This document shows positions 24,215-31,710 of a stretch of 40,649 nt of DNA, piece after piece. Under the pieces are notes generated by a model. It saw nothing but the letters and a program-made list of their open reading frames with translations, did not search any database and was not told the origin of the DNA. The stretch's first letter is position 1. Each line of letters begins with the position of its first letter. The position numbers and the translations under genes were made by a program. This DNA is from Verrucomicrobiota bacterium (GTDB lineage: Bacteria; Verrucomicrobiota; Verrucomicrobiia; Opitutales; UBA953), in contig JAURFU010000014.1 in the NCBI GenBank assembly GCA_030834165.1, positions 1-40,649 of the forward strand, read 5' to 3'.

Positions 24215-25387
24215 TCAGTGCTTCCAGTTCAGGCTGAAGCCGAAGGAGTCCTGATCCATGCGGAGGGAAAGCGGGAAACCCGGATTGCCCGAGACCGTCT
24301 CATTGAACGCATGGGCGTAGAAGAACGAGACCTCGGTCGAGGGCGTGGCCTGCCAGGTCGCGCCAAGCGTGGCGTGATGACGGACGACGCCGGGGGCGAG
24401 CTGGTTGAAGTAGACTTCCGACGAACCGATCGGCTGCGTGGTGTGGTTGTAGCCGAGACGCACGAGCAGGGTCGGCGAAACCTCGTAGGCGAGGCCGGTC
24501 TTGATGACCGTGACGTCCTTCCAGCCGAAGCCGGGGCCGTCGGCGTCACCGAGGTTGCCCGGCGAGGAGCCGGGATTGCCGACCGAGTTCACCTCGCTGT
24601 AATGGATGCGCTCGACGTCGAAGGCCCAGGTGAGCGCAGAATCGACCTTGTAGGCGAAACCCACCGCATAGTTGGAAGGAATGTCAAAGCCGCCGCGCTC
24701 GGCGAAGAGGCCGGCATACTTGTCGAACTTGCTCATCCACAGACGAGACTGATAGGTCGCGCCGACCTTGAGCGACTGGTTGGCCTGCCAGGTCCAGCCC
24801 AGACGGGCGCCGCCGCCGAAGGAGGTGTCATAGCCGGCGTTGGCGATGCCGAATTCTTCGAGGCCGGTCGCCTTGAAGCGCTGGCCGGCCAGGATCGCGG
24901 AGACACCGAAGGCATGCCCGCCGTCGACGCGCCACGACCAGGTCGGCGCGATGAAGAGCTGCGACATGTCCATCGAGGTGTTCGAAGGAGTACCGGGGGC
25001 AGGCGTATCGAACAGCGGAGCCTGGTAGCCGGTGTTCATCCCGCCGTTGCCGAAGATGGCGAGGCCGTAGGCGACGCCATTGGAGAGGGTGGTCTTGTAA
25101 CCGAAATCAGGGATGTAGAAACTGCCGTCCTCGTTGCCGTCGGAGGTGTTGCCGGCGGCGGTGACGCTACGATCGGGAGAGAACCAGGTCAGGCCGACTT
25201 GGTGACTGTCGGCTACGTCGACCAGACCCGCCGGGTTGGTGGCCGAAGCCAGAGAGTCCTGCGCGAAGGCCACGCCGGCCCCGCCGAGGCCCTTGGCCTT
25301 GACCCCGTAGCCGTGATCAAAGTAGCCGTCGGTCGCCAGGGCGGCGGAGGCGGTGAGCAAAAGAGCGAGTGAGAGTTGGGTGCGCAT
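24215..25387 (-). CDS. FadL/OmpP1-type outer-membrane transport protein
   Basis: Protein of 390 aa with a Sec signal peptide (MRTQLSLALLLTASAALA). The mature N-terminus GYFDHGYGVKAKGLGGAGVAFAQDSLASATNPAGLVD contains the NPA motif and the plug-like start typical of FadL/TodX/OmpP1 channels for long-chain fatty acids and other hydrophobic compounds. Alternating beta-strand segments and many aromatic residues follow (YRLGYNHT-like strands, GATWQATPSTEVSFFYAHAFNE). An upstream in-frame extension to 25489 was rejected because it covers the promoter region and hides the signal. It is the only minus-strand gene in the right three quarters of the window and is divergent from the sulfatase at 25504. 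Confidence 0.88.
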   Translation of the reverse strand: MRTQLSLALLLTASAALATDGYFDHGYGVKAKGLGGAGVAFAQDSLASATNPAGLVDVADSHQVGLTWFSPDRSVTAAGNTSDGNEDGSFYIPDFGYKTTLSNGVAYGLAIFGNGGMNTGYQAPLFDTPAPGTPSNTSMDMSQLFIAPTWSWRVDGGHAFGVSAILAGQRFKATGLEEFGIANAGYDTSFGGGARLGWTWQANQSLKVGATYQSRLWMSKFDKYAGLFAERGGFDIPSNYAVGFAYKVDSALTWAFDVERIHYSEVNSVGNPGSSPGNLGDADGPGFGWKDVTVIKTGLAYEVSPTLLVRLGYNHTTQPIGSSEVYFNQLAPGVVRHHATLGATWQATPSTEVSFFYAHAFNETVSGNPGFPLSLRMDQDSFGFSLNWKH

Positions 25388-25430
25388 AGGGAGGTGTGAA
25401 ATAAACATTAGTTCTTTGGTAATGATGTAA

Positions 25431-25440
25431 AGTATAAAAT
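25431..25440. promoter_or_regulatory. overlapping divergent -10 elements in an AT-rich island
   Basis: AGTATAAAAT reads TATAAA on the plus strand (25433-25438, toward the sulfatase) and TATACT on the minus strand (25436-25431, toward the FadL gene). It sits in the most AT-rich stretch of the window (about 25395-25450). No good -35 box is visible for either direction. Confidence 0.45.
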
Positions 25441-25503
25441 CCCTCTTTGTTCTCTTTCCCCTTTTACCCCAGCCTTTTCTCCACCCCACCCCCCTTCCCG
25501 ACC

Positions 25504-26970
25504 ATGCTTCGCCGCCTGCTCTGCTGCCTAGGACTTATCTCGGCCAGCCTTACGTTCGCCGACCCGGCCAGACCCAACATCGTCCTGATCCTGGTGGATG
25601 ACCTGGGTTATGGCGACCTGAGCTGCTTCGGAGCCAAAGACATCCGCACCCCCCACCTTGACCGACTGGCGGCCCAAGGGAGCCGTTTCACGGACTTCTA
25701 CGTGGCCCAAGCCGTCTGCACCGCCAGCCGCGCCGCCCTGCTGACCGGCTGCTATCCGAACCGTGTCGGCATGCAGGGGGCCCTCAACCATACGAGCCGC
25801 TTCGGACTGAGCCCGGCCGAATGGACGCTCCCGAAGATGCTCAAGGAGCGCGGCTACGCGACCGCCTGCTTCGGCAAGTGGCATCTCGGCACGGTCCCGG
25901 AACTCTCGGCCCCTCGCCAAGGCTTCGATGAATTCTTCGGCCTGCCCTACTCCAACGATAATTCGAAATATCACCCGACCTTGGCGCCGGAGATGCCCCC
26001 GCTGCCGCTGCTCGACGGAGAAAAGGTCGCCGAACTCGACCCCGACCAGTCGACGTTCACCGCGCGCTTCACGGCGAAAGGCGTCGACTTCATCGAGCGA
26101 CACAAGGACCGCCCGTTCTTCCTGTACCTGCCTCACGTTATGCCGCATGTGCCGATCTTCGCTTCCGAGAAATTCAAAGGCCGCTCCGCCCGCGGGCTCT
26201 ATGGCGACGTGGTCGAAGAACTCGACGAGGCCATCGGGACCTTGCTGGCGAAACTGCGCTCCGCCGGCCTCGAACAAGACACCTTGGTCATCTTCTTCTC
26301 CGACAACGGCGCCTGGACCAGCTACGGCGAACACGCCGGCTCCAACGCCCCGCTGCGCGAGGGGAAGCTGACCTGCTTCGAAGGCGGCATGCGCTCGCCG
26401 CTCATCGTGCGCTGGCCCGGCCGGGTGCCCGCCGGACGCGTCAGCGCGACGCCGTTCATGTCCATCGACCTGCTGCCGACGCTGACCGAGATCGTCGGCG
26501 GGAAGCCGTCGACGCTCCGGATCGACGGAAGAACCTCGCTCCCGCTGCTGCGCGGAACCGACGAGACCTCACCTCATGAGGCCTTGTTCTATTACGCGGG
26601 TGAAGAACTGCATGCGGTCCGCGCCGGACGCTGGAAACTCCATTTCGACCACCCCTATCTCACCAATCGCGGCGCGCCCGGCAAAGGCGGCAAACCTTCG
26701 GGCTTCGGCACCTACGAGCCCCTGCCAATCAAGGATTCGTCGATGGACGCCATCGCCAGCCGCCACGGGCAGAAAGTGCTGCGCCAGCCGCAGGCGCTGT
26801 TCGACCTGACCGCCGATCCGGGCGAAACGCGGGACCTGTCCGCGCAGAACCCTGAAGTCGTCGCACGTCTGTCCGCCCTGGCCGCCCCTGTCCGACGCGC
26901 CTTGGGAGACAAACTCACGGGTGCCAGCGGCGACGAGCGGCGGCCAGCCGGCTTCATCCCGGCCAAGTAA
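25504..26970 (+). CDS. exported sulfatase (type I formylglycine)
   Basis: Protein of 488 aa with a Sec signal (1-19). The alkaline-phosphatase-fold sulfatase starts at PNIVLILVDDLGYGDLSCFG, with metal ligands D32 and D33. The formylglycine site is C72-T-A-S-R with the downstream LLTG; Cys is present, so activation by a formylglycine-generating enzyme or an anaerobic maturase is required, and none is in this window. FGKWHLG and the FFSDNGAW metal motif follow. Length is normal for arylsulfatases. It probably removes sulfate esters from glycans. It is followed after 27 bp by the large lipoprotein, with which it is probably co-transcribed. Confidence 0.93.
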   Translation: MLRRLLCCLGLISASLTFADPARPNIVLILVDDLGYGDLSCFGAKDIRTPHLDRLAAQGSRFTDFYVAQAVCTASRAALLTGCYPNRVGMQGALNHTSRFGLSPAEWTLPKMLKERGYATACFGKWHLGTVPELSAPRQGFDEFFGLPYSNDNSKYHPTLAPEMPPLPLLDGEKVAELDPDQSTFTARFTAKGVDFIERHKDRPFFLYLPHVMPHVPIFASEKFKGRSARGLYGDVVEELDEAIGTLLAKLRSAGLEQDTLVIFFSDNGAWTSYGEHAGSNAPLREGKLTCFEGGMRSPLIVRWPGRVPAGRVSATPFMSIDLLPTLTEIVGGKPSTLRIDGRTSLPLLRGTDETSPHEALFYYAGEELHAVRAGRWKLHFDHPYLTNRGAPGKGGKPSGFGTYEPLPIKDSSMDAIASRHGQKVLRQPQALFDLTADPGETRDLSAQNPEVVARLSALAAPVRRALGDKLTGASGDERRPAGFIPAK

Positions 26971-26980
26971 CCTGCGGATT

Positions 26981-26987
26981 AAGGTGG
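26981..26987 (+). promoter_or_regulatory. Shine-Dalgarno-like AAGGTGG deciding a GTG start
   Basis: AAGGTGG lies 10 nt before the GTG at 26998, one of the few ribosome-binding-site-like sequences in the window. It supports GTG 26998 over the ATG at 27019. Confidence 0.5.
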
Positions 26988-26997
26988 AAAGCCGTCG

Positions 26998-29373
26998 GTG
27001 CGGTTCTTGATTCCGACCATGCTCACCCCTGGCCTGACCTCCGGCCTCCTCGCCGTCATGCTCCTTTCTTGCCCGGCGCCGGCGGCGACTCCGCTCCGCG
27101 TCGAGGTCTCTCGTGATGCCTGGATTTCCTCCTTCCCTTCCGAACAGGAAGGCAACAACGGCGGCGCCTCGAAACTGAAGCTCAAAGGCACGCAGGAGTT
27201 CTTCCTCATCGATTTCGATCCGGCCAAGCTCAAGGGCCGTCGCGTCATCCGGGCGACCTTGAACGTGAAACTCGAAGCCGCCTTCCCCCTCGGCCGCACG
27301 ACCGTCTCGACGATCACCCAGGAATGGGTCGAAGGCAAAGGTTCGAACTACGCCAAGGAACCCGGCGCCACGAGCTTCCGCTGGGCGCGCAACGGCGAAC
27401 AGCGCTGGAACGGCGACGGCAAGGACATCACCGCGGTCTCGCTCGGACTCGGCGGCTCGATCTGGGGTTTCGGCGACCCGACCCCGCCCGACGCGAACCG
27501 CTGGCAGGCCATCCCGATCGACCCTGCGGTCGTCCAGGCCCGCATAGATGGCCGCAGCCATGGCTTCCTGGTGATGGATGACGTCGGCAGCGAGTATCAG
27601 CGCGACGGAGATAAGTTCACCTACACGCTCTTCCCGAACCGCTACGTCGCCAGCAAGGACAGCAATCGTAAGTCGGCGCCCTACTTCACGCTCTGGCTCG
27701 AAGACGGCCCCGCCGCTCCCGCCCCGCAGGCCAAGGCCGATGCTTATCAGGCTCCGCAAGCCCCGGTGACCTTGCCCGCGGTGCCGAAGCTCCCTCCCGC
27801 CGAGACTTCCGTGACCGCGACCGACGCCCTCGGCCTGCCGATCCCGGGCCTGCGCCTCTTCGCCGCGAAAGGCGAGGCGGTCACGATGCTGCTTCCGAGT
27901 CCTCCCGCCAAGGTCACCATCGACCTGCCTCATCGTCGCTACGACCTGCCGAAGGTCGGCGCGCATGTCGACCCGCTCAAAGCCTCGCCGAACGGGCGTC
28001 TCCTCGAATTCCAGATCCCCAAGGACGCCAAGCCCGGCGAACACCGCGGACTGTTGCACGTTGAGGGCCAGGACGTGCCGTTCTTCATCCACGTCTGGAA
28101 CTTCACCCTGCCCGACCAGCTCTCGTTCATCGCCCAGATGAACGGCTACGGACTGCATGACACTCCGCGTGATTGGTTCCGCCTGGCGCACGAGCATCGC
28201 CTGACGCTCAACATGCTGCCCTACGGCTGGACCGGCCGAGTCAGCGCCGCCCCGAAGCTCCGCCCTGATGGCAGCTTCGATTGGAAAGAATGGGACGATC
28301 GCTTCGGTCCGCTCCTGGATGGCTCGGCCTTCGCCGACCTCCCCCGCGGCGCCGTGCCGACCGAAGCCCTGTATCTCCCGCTCAATGAAAACTGGCCGAT
28401 GAACCATGAGCAGCACTTCAAGGGCGGCTATTGGATCGAAGATGCTTATGATCCTGCTTACTGGCAGGGCTTCCGCAACGCCGCCGATGGCTTCGCCAAG
28501 CATTTCGCCGAACGCGGCTGGAAGGAGACGATGTTCGAGTTCTACCTGAACAACAAAGTCTACTTCAAGAACGGCAAGAACGGCCAGCCCGGCAACTGGA
28601 AGGCCTGCTCGGCTCCGTGGATCTTCGACGAACCCCAGCATACGCAGGACTTCTGGGCCATCCGCCGTTTCGGTCAGGAATTCTGGCAGGCCGTGGCGCC
28701 CTACAAGGACGTGCGCACCGCCTATCGCATGGATATCTCGCGTCCGGAATGGCAGCGCGACCTGCTCGACGGCGTCTCGAACGTCGACGTCGTCGCCGGA
28801 GTGCTCCGCGAATACCCCGCCCGCGTCATCGGTCGCAACCGACGCGACGGCAAGCTGACCTACATGTATGGCGCCGCGAGCAAACTCGGCCAACCGCTCG
28901 TCATCAACGTCGCCTGGTGCGCCGAGACCTGGGCGCTCGGGGCCGACGGCGTCGTGCCGTGGCAGACGATCGGCGACAAAGATTCGCTGACCAAGCCCGA
29001 CGAACTCGCGGTGCTCTACCCCGGACCCGATGGACCGCTCCCGAGCCTGCGCCTCAAGGCCTTCCGCGCCGGCCAGCAGCTCGCCGAATACCTGACCATC
29101 TACTCGCAGGCCTCCGGCCAGGATCGTGATGCCGTCGGCGCCGCCGTGCTCGCCTTGCCCGGCCTGCGTGCCGGGACGATCAAGACCTATGCCGACGACG
29201 CCGGCAGCTCGGCCTTCGGCGTCGGCGCCGCCCGCTCGGTCGCCGAACTCCGCCTCCGCCTCGGCGCCTGGCTCGACGCCAAGGCCCCCGCCCCACGAGC
29301 CCGCTGGCACGACCCTCGCCCCAAGGTGATGGCCCCCGCCAAGATCGAGCCCCGCAAGGCGCTCAAGCCCTGA
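26998..29373 (+). CDS. large lipoprotein: DNRLRE-like domain plus DUF4091-like glycosidase
   Basis: Protein of 791 aa. The N-terminus ends in VMLLSC, a good lipobox (Cys at residue 25), so it is a lipoprotein. Residues 32-240 form a DNRLRE/CBM96-like beta-sandwich (EVSRDAWISS, FFLIDFDPAKLKGRRVIRATLNV, FLVMDDVGSE). About 265-370 is a second beta-sandwich. Residues 375-770 look like a TIM barrel with similarity to glycoside-hydrolase-like families ending in DUF4091 (LRLKAFRAGQQLAEYLTIYSQ). A catalytic pair is not identified with confidence; E in YLPLNENWPMNHE is a candidate. Flanked by two sulfatases, it probably acts on a sulfated polysaccharide. Confidence 0.72.
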   Translation: MRFLIPTMLTPGLTSGLLAVMLLSCPAPAATPLRVEVSRDAWISSFPSEQEGNNGGASKLKLKGTQEFFLIDFDPAKLKGRRVIRATLNVKLEAAFPLGRTTVSTITQEWVEGKGSNYAKEPGATSFRWARNGEQRWNGDGKDITAVSLGLGGSIWGFGDPTPPDANRWQAIPIDPAVVQARIDGRSHGFLVMDDVGSEYQRDGDKFTYTLFPNRYVASKDSNRKSAPYFTLWLEDGPAAPAPQAKADAYQAPQAPVTLPAVPKLPPAETSVTATDALGLPIPGLRLFAAKGEAVTMLLPSPPAKVTIDLPHRRYDLPKVGAHVDPLKASPNGRLLEFQIPKDAKPGEHRGLLHVEGQDVPFFIHVWNFTLPDQLSFIAQMNGYGLHDTPRDWFRLAHEHRLTLNMLPYGWTGRVSAAPKLRPDGSFDWKEWDDRFGPLLDGSAFADLPRGAVPTEALYLPLNENWPMNHEQHFKGGYWIEDAYDPAYWQGFRNAADGFAKHFAERGWKETMFEFYLNNKVYFKNGKNGQPGNWKACSAPWIFDEPQHTQDFWAIRRFGQEFWQAVAPYKDVRTAYRMDISRPEWQRDLLDGVSNVDVVAGVLREYPARVIGRNRRDGKLTYMYGAASKLGQPLVINVAWCAETWALGADGVVPWQTIGDKDSLTKPDELAVLYPGPDGPLPSLRLKAFRAGQQLAEYLTIYSQASGQDRDAVGAAVLALPGLRAGTIKTYADDAGSSAFGVGAARSVAELRLRLGAWLDAKAPAPRARWHDPRPKVMAPAKIEPRKALKP

Positions 29374-29382
29374 GGGCAAAAG

Positions 29383-29403
29383 TTGACGGAACCTGCGCGC
29401 AGG
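29383..29403 (+). promoter_or_regulatory. TTGACG box followed by 12-bp palindrome before sulfatase 2
   Basis: TTGACG (29383-29388) is followed by the perfect palindrome CCTGCGCGCAGG (29392-29403). The same arrangement (TTGAC box then palindrome) precedes the IclR gene (14437) and the GntR gene (31009). No clear -10 is visible. Confidence 0.35.
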
Positions 29404-29430
29404 AGCAGGCTGACGCTCCCGGAACCTACC

Positions 29431-30981
29431 ATGCGACCGTCTTTCCTGCTCCTGGCATTTTCCCTGCTGACGTGGTCCTCCGCGCCGGCCAGGACGAACG
29501 TGGTCCTCATCCTGATCGACGACTTCGGTTACGAATGCGTCACGGCCAACGGCGGCGAAAGTTACCGCACTCCCGTGATGGACAAGCTCGCGGCGACCGG
29601 CGTGCGGCTCGACCAACTCCACGCGCAACCGCTGTGCACGCCGACTCGCGTGGCCCTCATGACCGGCCAGGGCAACAAGCGGAACTACACCCATTTCGGC
29701 CATCTCGACCCGAAGCAACAGACCTTCGGAAACATCTTCAAGGCGGCCGGCTACGCCACCTGCGTGGTCGGAAAATGGCAGCTCGGCAACGGCCTCGAAG
29801 GACCCGGCCTCTTCGGCTTCCAGGAGCACTGCCTATGGCAGCTCGTGCGCCGTCCCGGCCGCTACCGCAACCCGGGCCTCGAGATCAACGGCAAGGAGGT
29901 CGACTACCGGATGGACGAGTACGGCCCCGACCTCGTCAACGACTACGCCCTCGACTTCATCGCCCGCAAGAAGGACCAGCCTTTCTTCCTGTACTACCCG
30001 ATGATGCTCACGCACTCGCCTTATGATGCGACGCCGGACAGCTCGGATTACCGGACGGCGAAGTCCGTCGATGGCACGAAGGAAATCCGCCACTTCCCGG
30101 ACATGGTGGCCTATACGGACAAGATGATCGGGAAGGTCGTGGCGAAACTCGAGGAGCTGAAGCTGCGCGAGAACACGCTCATCGTCATCATGGGCGACAA
30201 CGGCACCGGCGCAGGCACGCCCTCGCGCTTCAAGGGGCGCGACGTGATCGGCGGCAAAGGAACCAGCACCGTCTGGGGCACGCACGTGCCGGGCATCATC
30301 AGCTGGCCCGGCCACGCGGCGTCCGGTCGGGTCTGCGCCGACATGCTCGAAGCCGCCGACATCCTCCCGACGATCTGCGAGGCGGCCCGGGTGCCCGTCC
30401 CCCCTGGGCTCAAGGTCGAAGGGCGCAGCTTCCTGCCCCAGGTCCGCGGCGAGAAGGGCGATCCGAAGGACGCCCTCTACGTCTGGTATAACCCCGACGG
30501 CGGCGACGCCGCCAAATACGAGTTCGCCCACGACGCCCGTTTCAAGCTCTACGCCGACGGACGCTTCTTCGACACCGTGGCCGACGACCGCGAGAAGTCG
30601 CCGCTGCAGGAATCAGGCCGCTCCGCCGAAGCCAGAACCTCCCATGCCAGACTCAAGGCCCTGCTCGACGCCCATCAGGGCTCTCGCGACGCCTACTTCG
30701 CCCGGCAGGGCGAGCCCGGGCCCGGCGGAGAGGGCGCCAGGAAAGGCAAGTCGGGCAAGAAGGCGGCCGCGGCGACCCCGAATGCCGCCGAAGCCGATCC
30801 GAGGGTCGCCCGTTTCAAGGAACGCGACGCCGACCATGACGGCAAGATCACCTACGAGGAGTTCCAGGCATCCATGAACGACAAGCAGGTCGCGCGGGAG
30901 CGCTTTAAGTCCCGGGATCTCAATCAGGACGGCACGCTGAGCCTCGACGAGTTTATCGCGACCCTCCAGAAGCCGAAGTAA
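29431..30981 (+). CDS. exported sulfatase with C-terminal EF-hand pair
   Basis: Protein of 516 aa with a Sec signal (1-20). Sulfatase fold: VVLILIDDFGYE with D30 and D31, formylglycine motif C69-T-P-T-R73, GKWQLG and IMGDNGTG. After residue about 425 a Gly/Lys/Ala-rich linker leads to two EF-hand loops, D466-ADHDGKITYE-E477 and D496-LNQDGTLSLD-E507, each with the expected Asp/Asn, Gly and Glu positions, so they should bind calcium. Sulfatases normally bind Ca2+ in the active site, and an additional EF-hand tail is uncommon; it may mediate attachment to partners or to the surface. In-frame TTG at 29383 rejected. It is the last gene of the sulfatase unit. Confidence 0.9.
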   Translation: MRPSFLLLAFSLLTWSSAPARTNVVLILIDDFGYECVTANGGESYRTPVMDKLAATGVRLDQLHAQPLCTPTRVALMTGQGNKRNYTHFGHLDPKQQTFGNIFKAAGYATCVVGKWQLGNGLEGPGLFGFQEHCLWQLVRRPGRYRNPGLEINGKEVDYRMDEYGPDLVNDYALDFIARKKDQPFFLYYPMMLTHSPYDATPDSSDYRTAKSVDGTKEIRHFPDMVAYTDKMIGKVVAKLEELKLRENTLIVIMGDNGTGAGTPSRFKGRDVIGGKGTSTVWGTHVPGIISWPGHAASGRVCADMLEAADILPTICEAARVPVPPGLKVEGRSFLPQVRGEKGDPKDALYVWYNPDGGDAAKYEFAHDARFKLYADGRFFDTVADDREKSPLQESGRSAEARTSHARLKALLDAHQGSRDAYFARQGEPGPGGEGARKGKSGKKAAAATPNAAEADPRVARFKERDADHDGKITYEEFQASMNDKQVARERFKSRDLNQDGTLSLDEFIATLQKPK

Positions 30982-31008
30982 GGTCCTCCCCCATTCACCC
31001 TTGGGAAC

Positions 31009-31035
31009 TTGACGGCTCTAAAAGTGTCGACACTT
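31009..31035 (+). promoter_or_regulatory. GntR-gene promoter with perfect palindromic operator candidate
   Basis: TTGACG (31009-31014) is followed by AAGTGTCGACACTT (31022-31035), a perfect 14-bp palindrome ending 6 nt before the ATG at 31042. A weak -10 could lie at 31031-31036 (CACTTA). FCD-type GntR proteins commonly bind such palindromes near their own promoter, so autoregulation and control of module D are likely (inference). Confidence 0.6.
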
Positions 31036-31041
31036 AAGCCT

Positions 31042-31707
31042 ATGGCCTCACCCCAAGCCCAGCGACGCCCCCGTGCCCCACGGAGTAATCGCGCGACCAC
31101 CGTGCACCTGCGTCTCCGCAAGGAGATCGTCTGCGGCCGCTTCCCCCAAGGCTCCGCTCTGGCCGAACCCGTCCTCGCCGAGCATTACCAGACGAGCCGC
31201 GCCCCCATCCGCGAGGCCCTCATCGCCCTGGAGCGGGAAGGCCTGGTCACTTTCGAAAAGACCGGCCGGACCCGGGTTCGTACCATCGCGGCCAAAGACC
31301 TCCGCGAGATCATGGAAGCCCGCGCCGCGCTCGAAAGCATGGCCGCCGGCCTCGCCAACCGGAACTGGAAGGACGCCGACACCGAGTTCGTGACCCGGAA
31401 CATCGAGAAACAAACTAACGCAGGTTCGCTCGCCGAGCTCTCGAGGCTGGACATCGACCTTCATCAGTACGTCGTGGCCCGCAGCGGCAACGACCGGCTG
31501 CGGCAACTCTGGGAACCCTTGCGCTGGCAATGGGAGGCGCACCTCGTCGAGATCTACCGTCGTCAGAAGGACGACGACTTCATCCCGGAGCAGGAAACCA
31601 TCACGGCGCATCGGCATCTGCTCCGAGCCTTGGCGAAAGGCACGCCGTCCGAGGCTTCGCAATCGATGATGAACCACATCCTCTTCAACCTGCGCTGGGC
31701 GAAATAA
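31042..31707 (+). CDS. GntR family regulator, FadR/FCD subfamily
   Basis: Protein of 221 aa. The N-terminal winged helix (about 17-82) has LAEHYQTSRAPIREALIALEREGLVTF, the classic GntR recognition helix. The C-terminal FCD domain (about 90-218) carries likely metal ligands in LDIDLHQYVV (Asp, His), TAHRHLL (His) and MMNHILF (His). Members bind sugar acids such as hexuronates or related carboxylates. The TTG at 31009 in the same frame is rejected because it would make the operator palindrome coding. PSD1-D begins 3 bp after its stop, so regulator and module D form one unit, parallel to the IclR arrangement of module C. Confidence 0.93.
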   Translation: MASPQAQRRPRAPRSNRATTVHLRLRKEIVCGRFPQGSALAEPVLAEHYQTSRAPIREALIALEREGLVTFEKTGRTRVRTIAAKDLREIMEARAALESMAAGLANRNWKDADTEFVTRNIEKQTNAGSLAELSRLDIDLHQYVVARSGNDRLRQLWEPLRWQWEAHLVEIYRRQKDDDFIPEQETITAHRHLLRALAKGTPSEASQSMMNHILFNLRWAK

Positions 31708-31710
31708 ACC

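Noticed and set aside
26569-29829. A 1086-codon open frame on the minus strand opposite the lipoprotein and sulfatase genes
   Set aside because: It is an antisense shadow caused by high GC content. It has no family motifs, is rich in Arg, Gly, Glu and Val, and covers three well-supported plus-strand genes.
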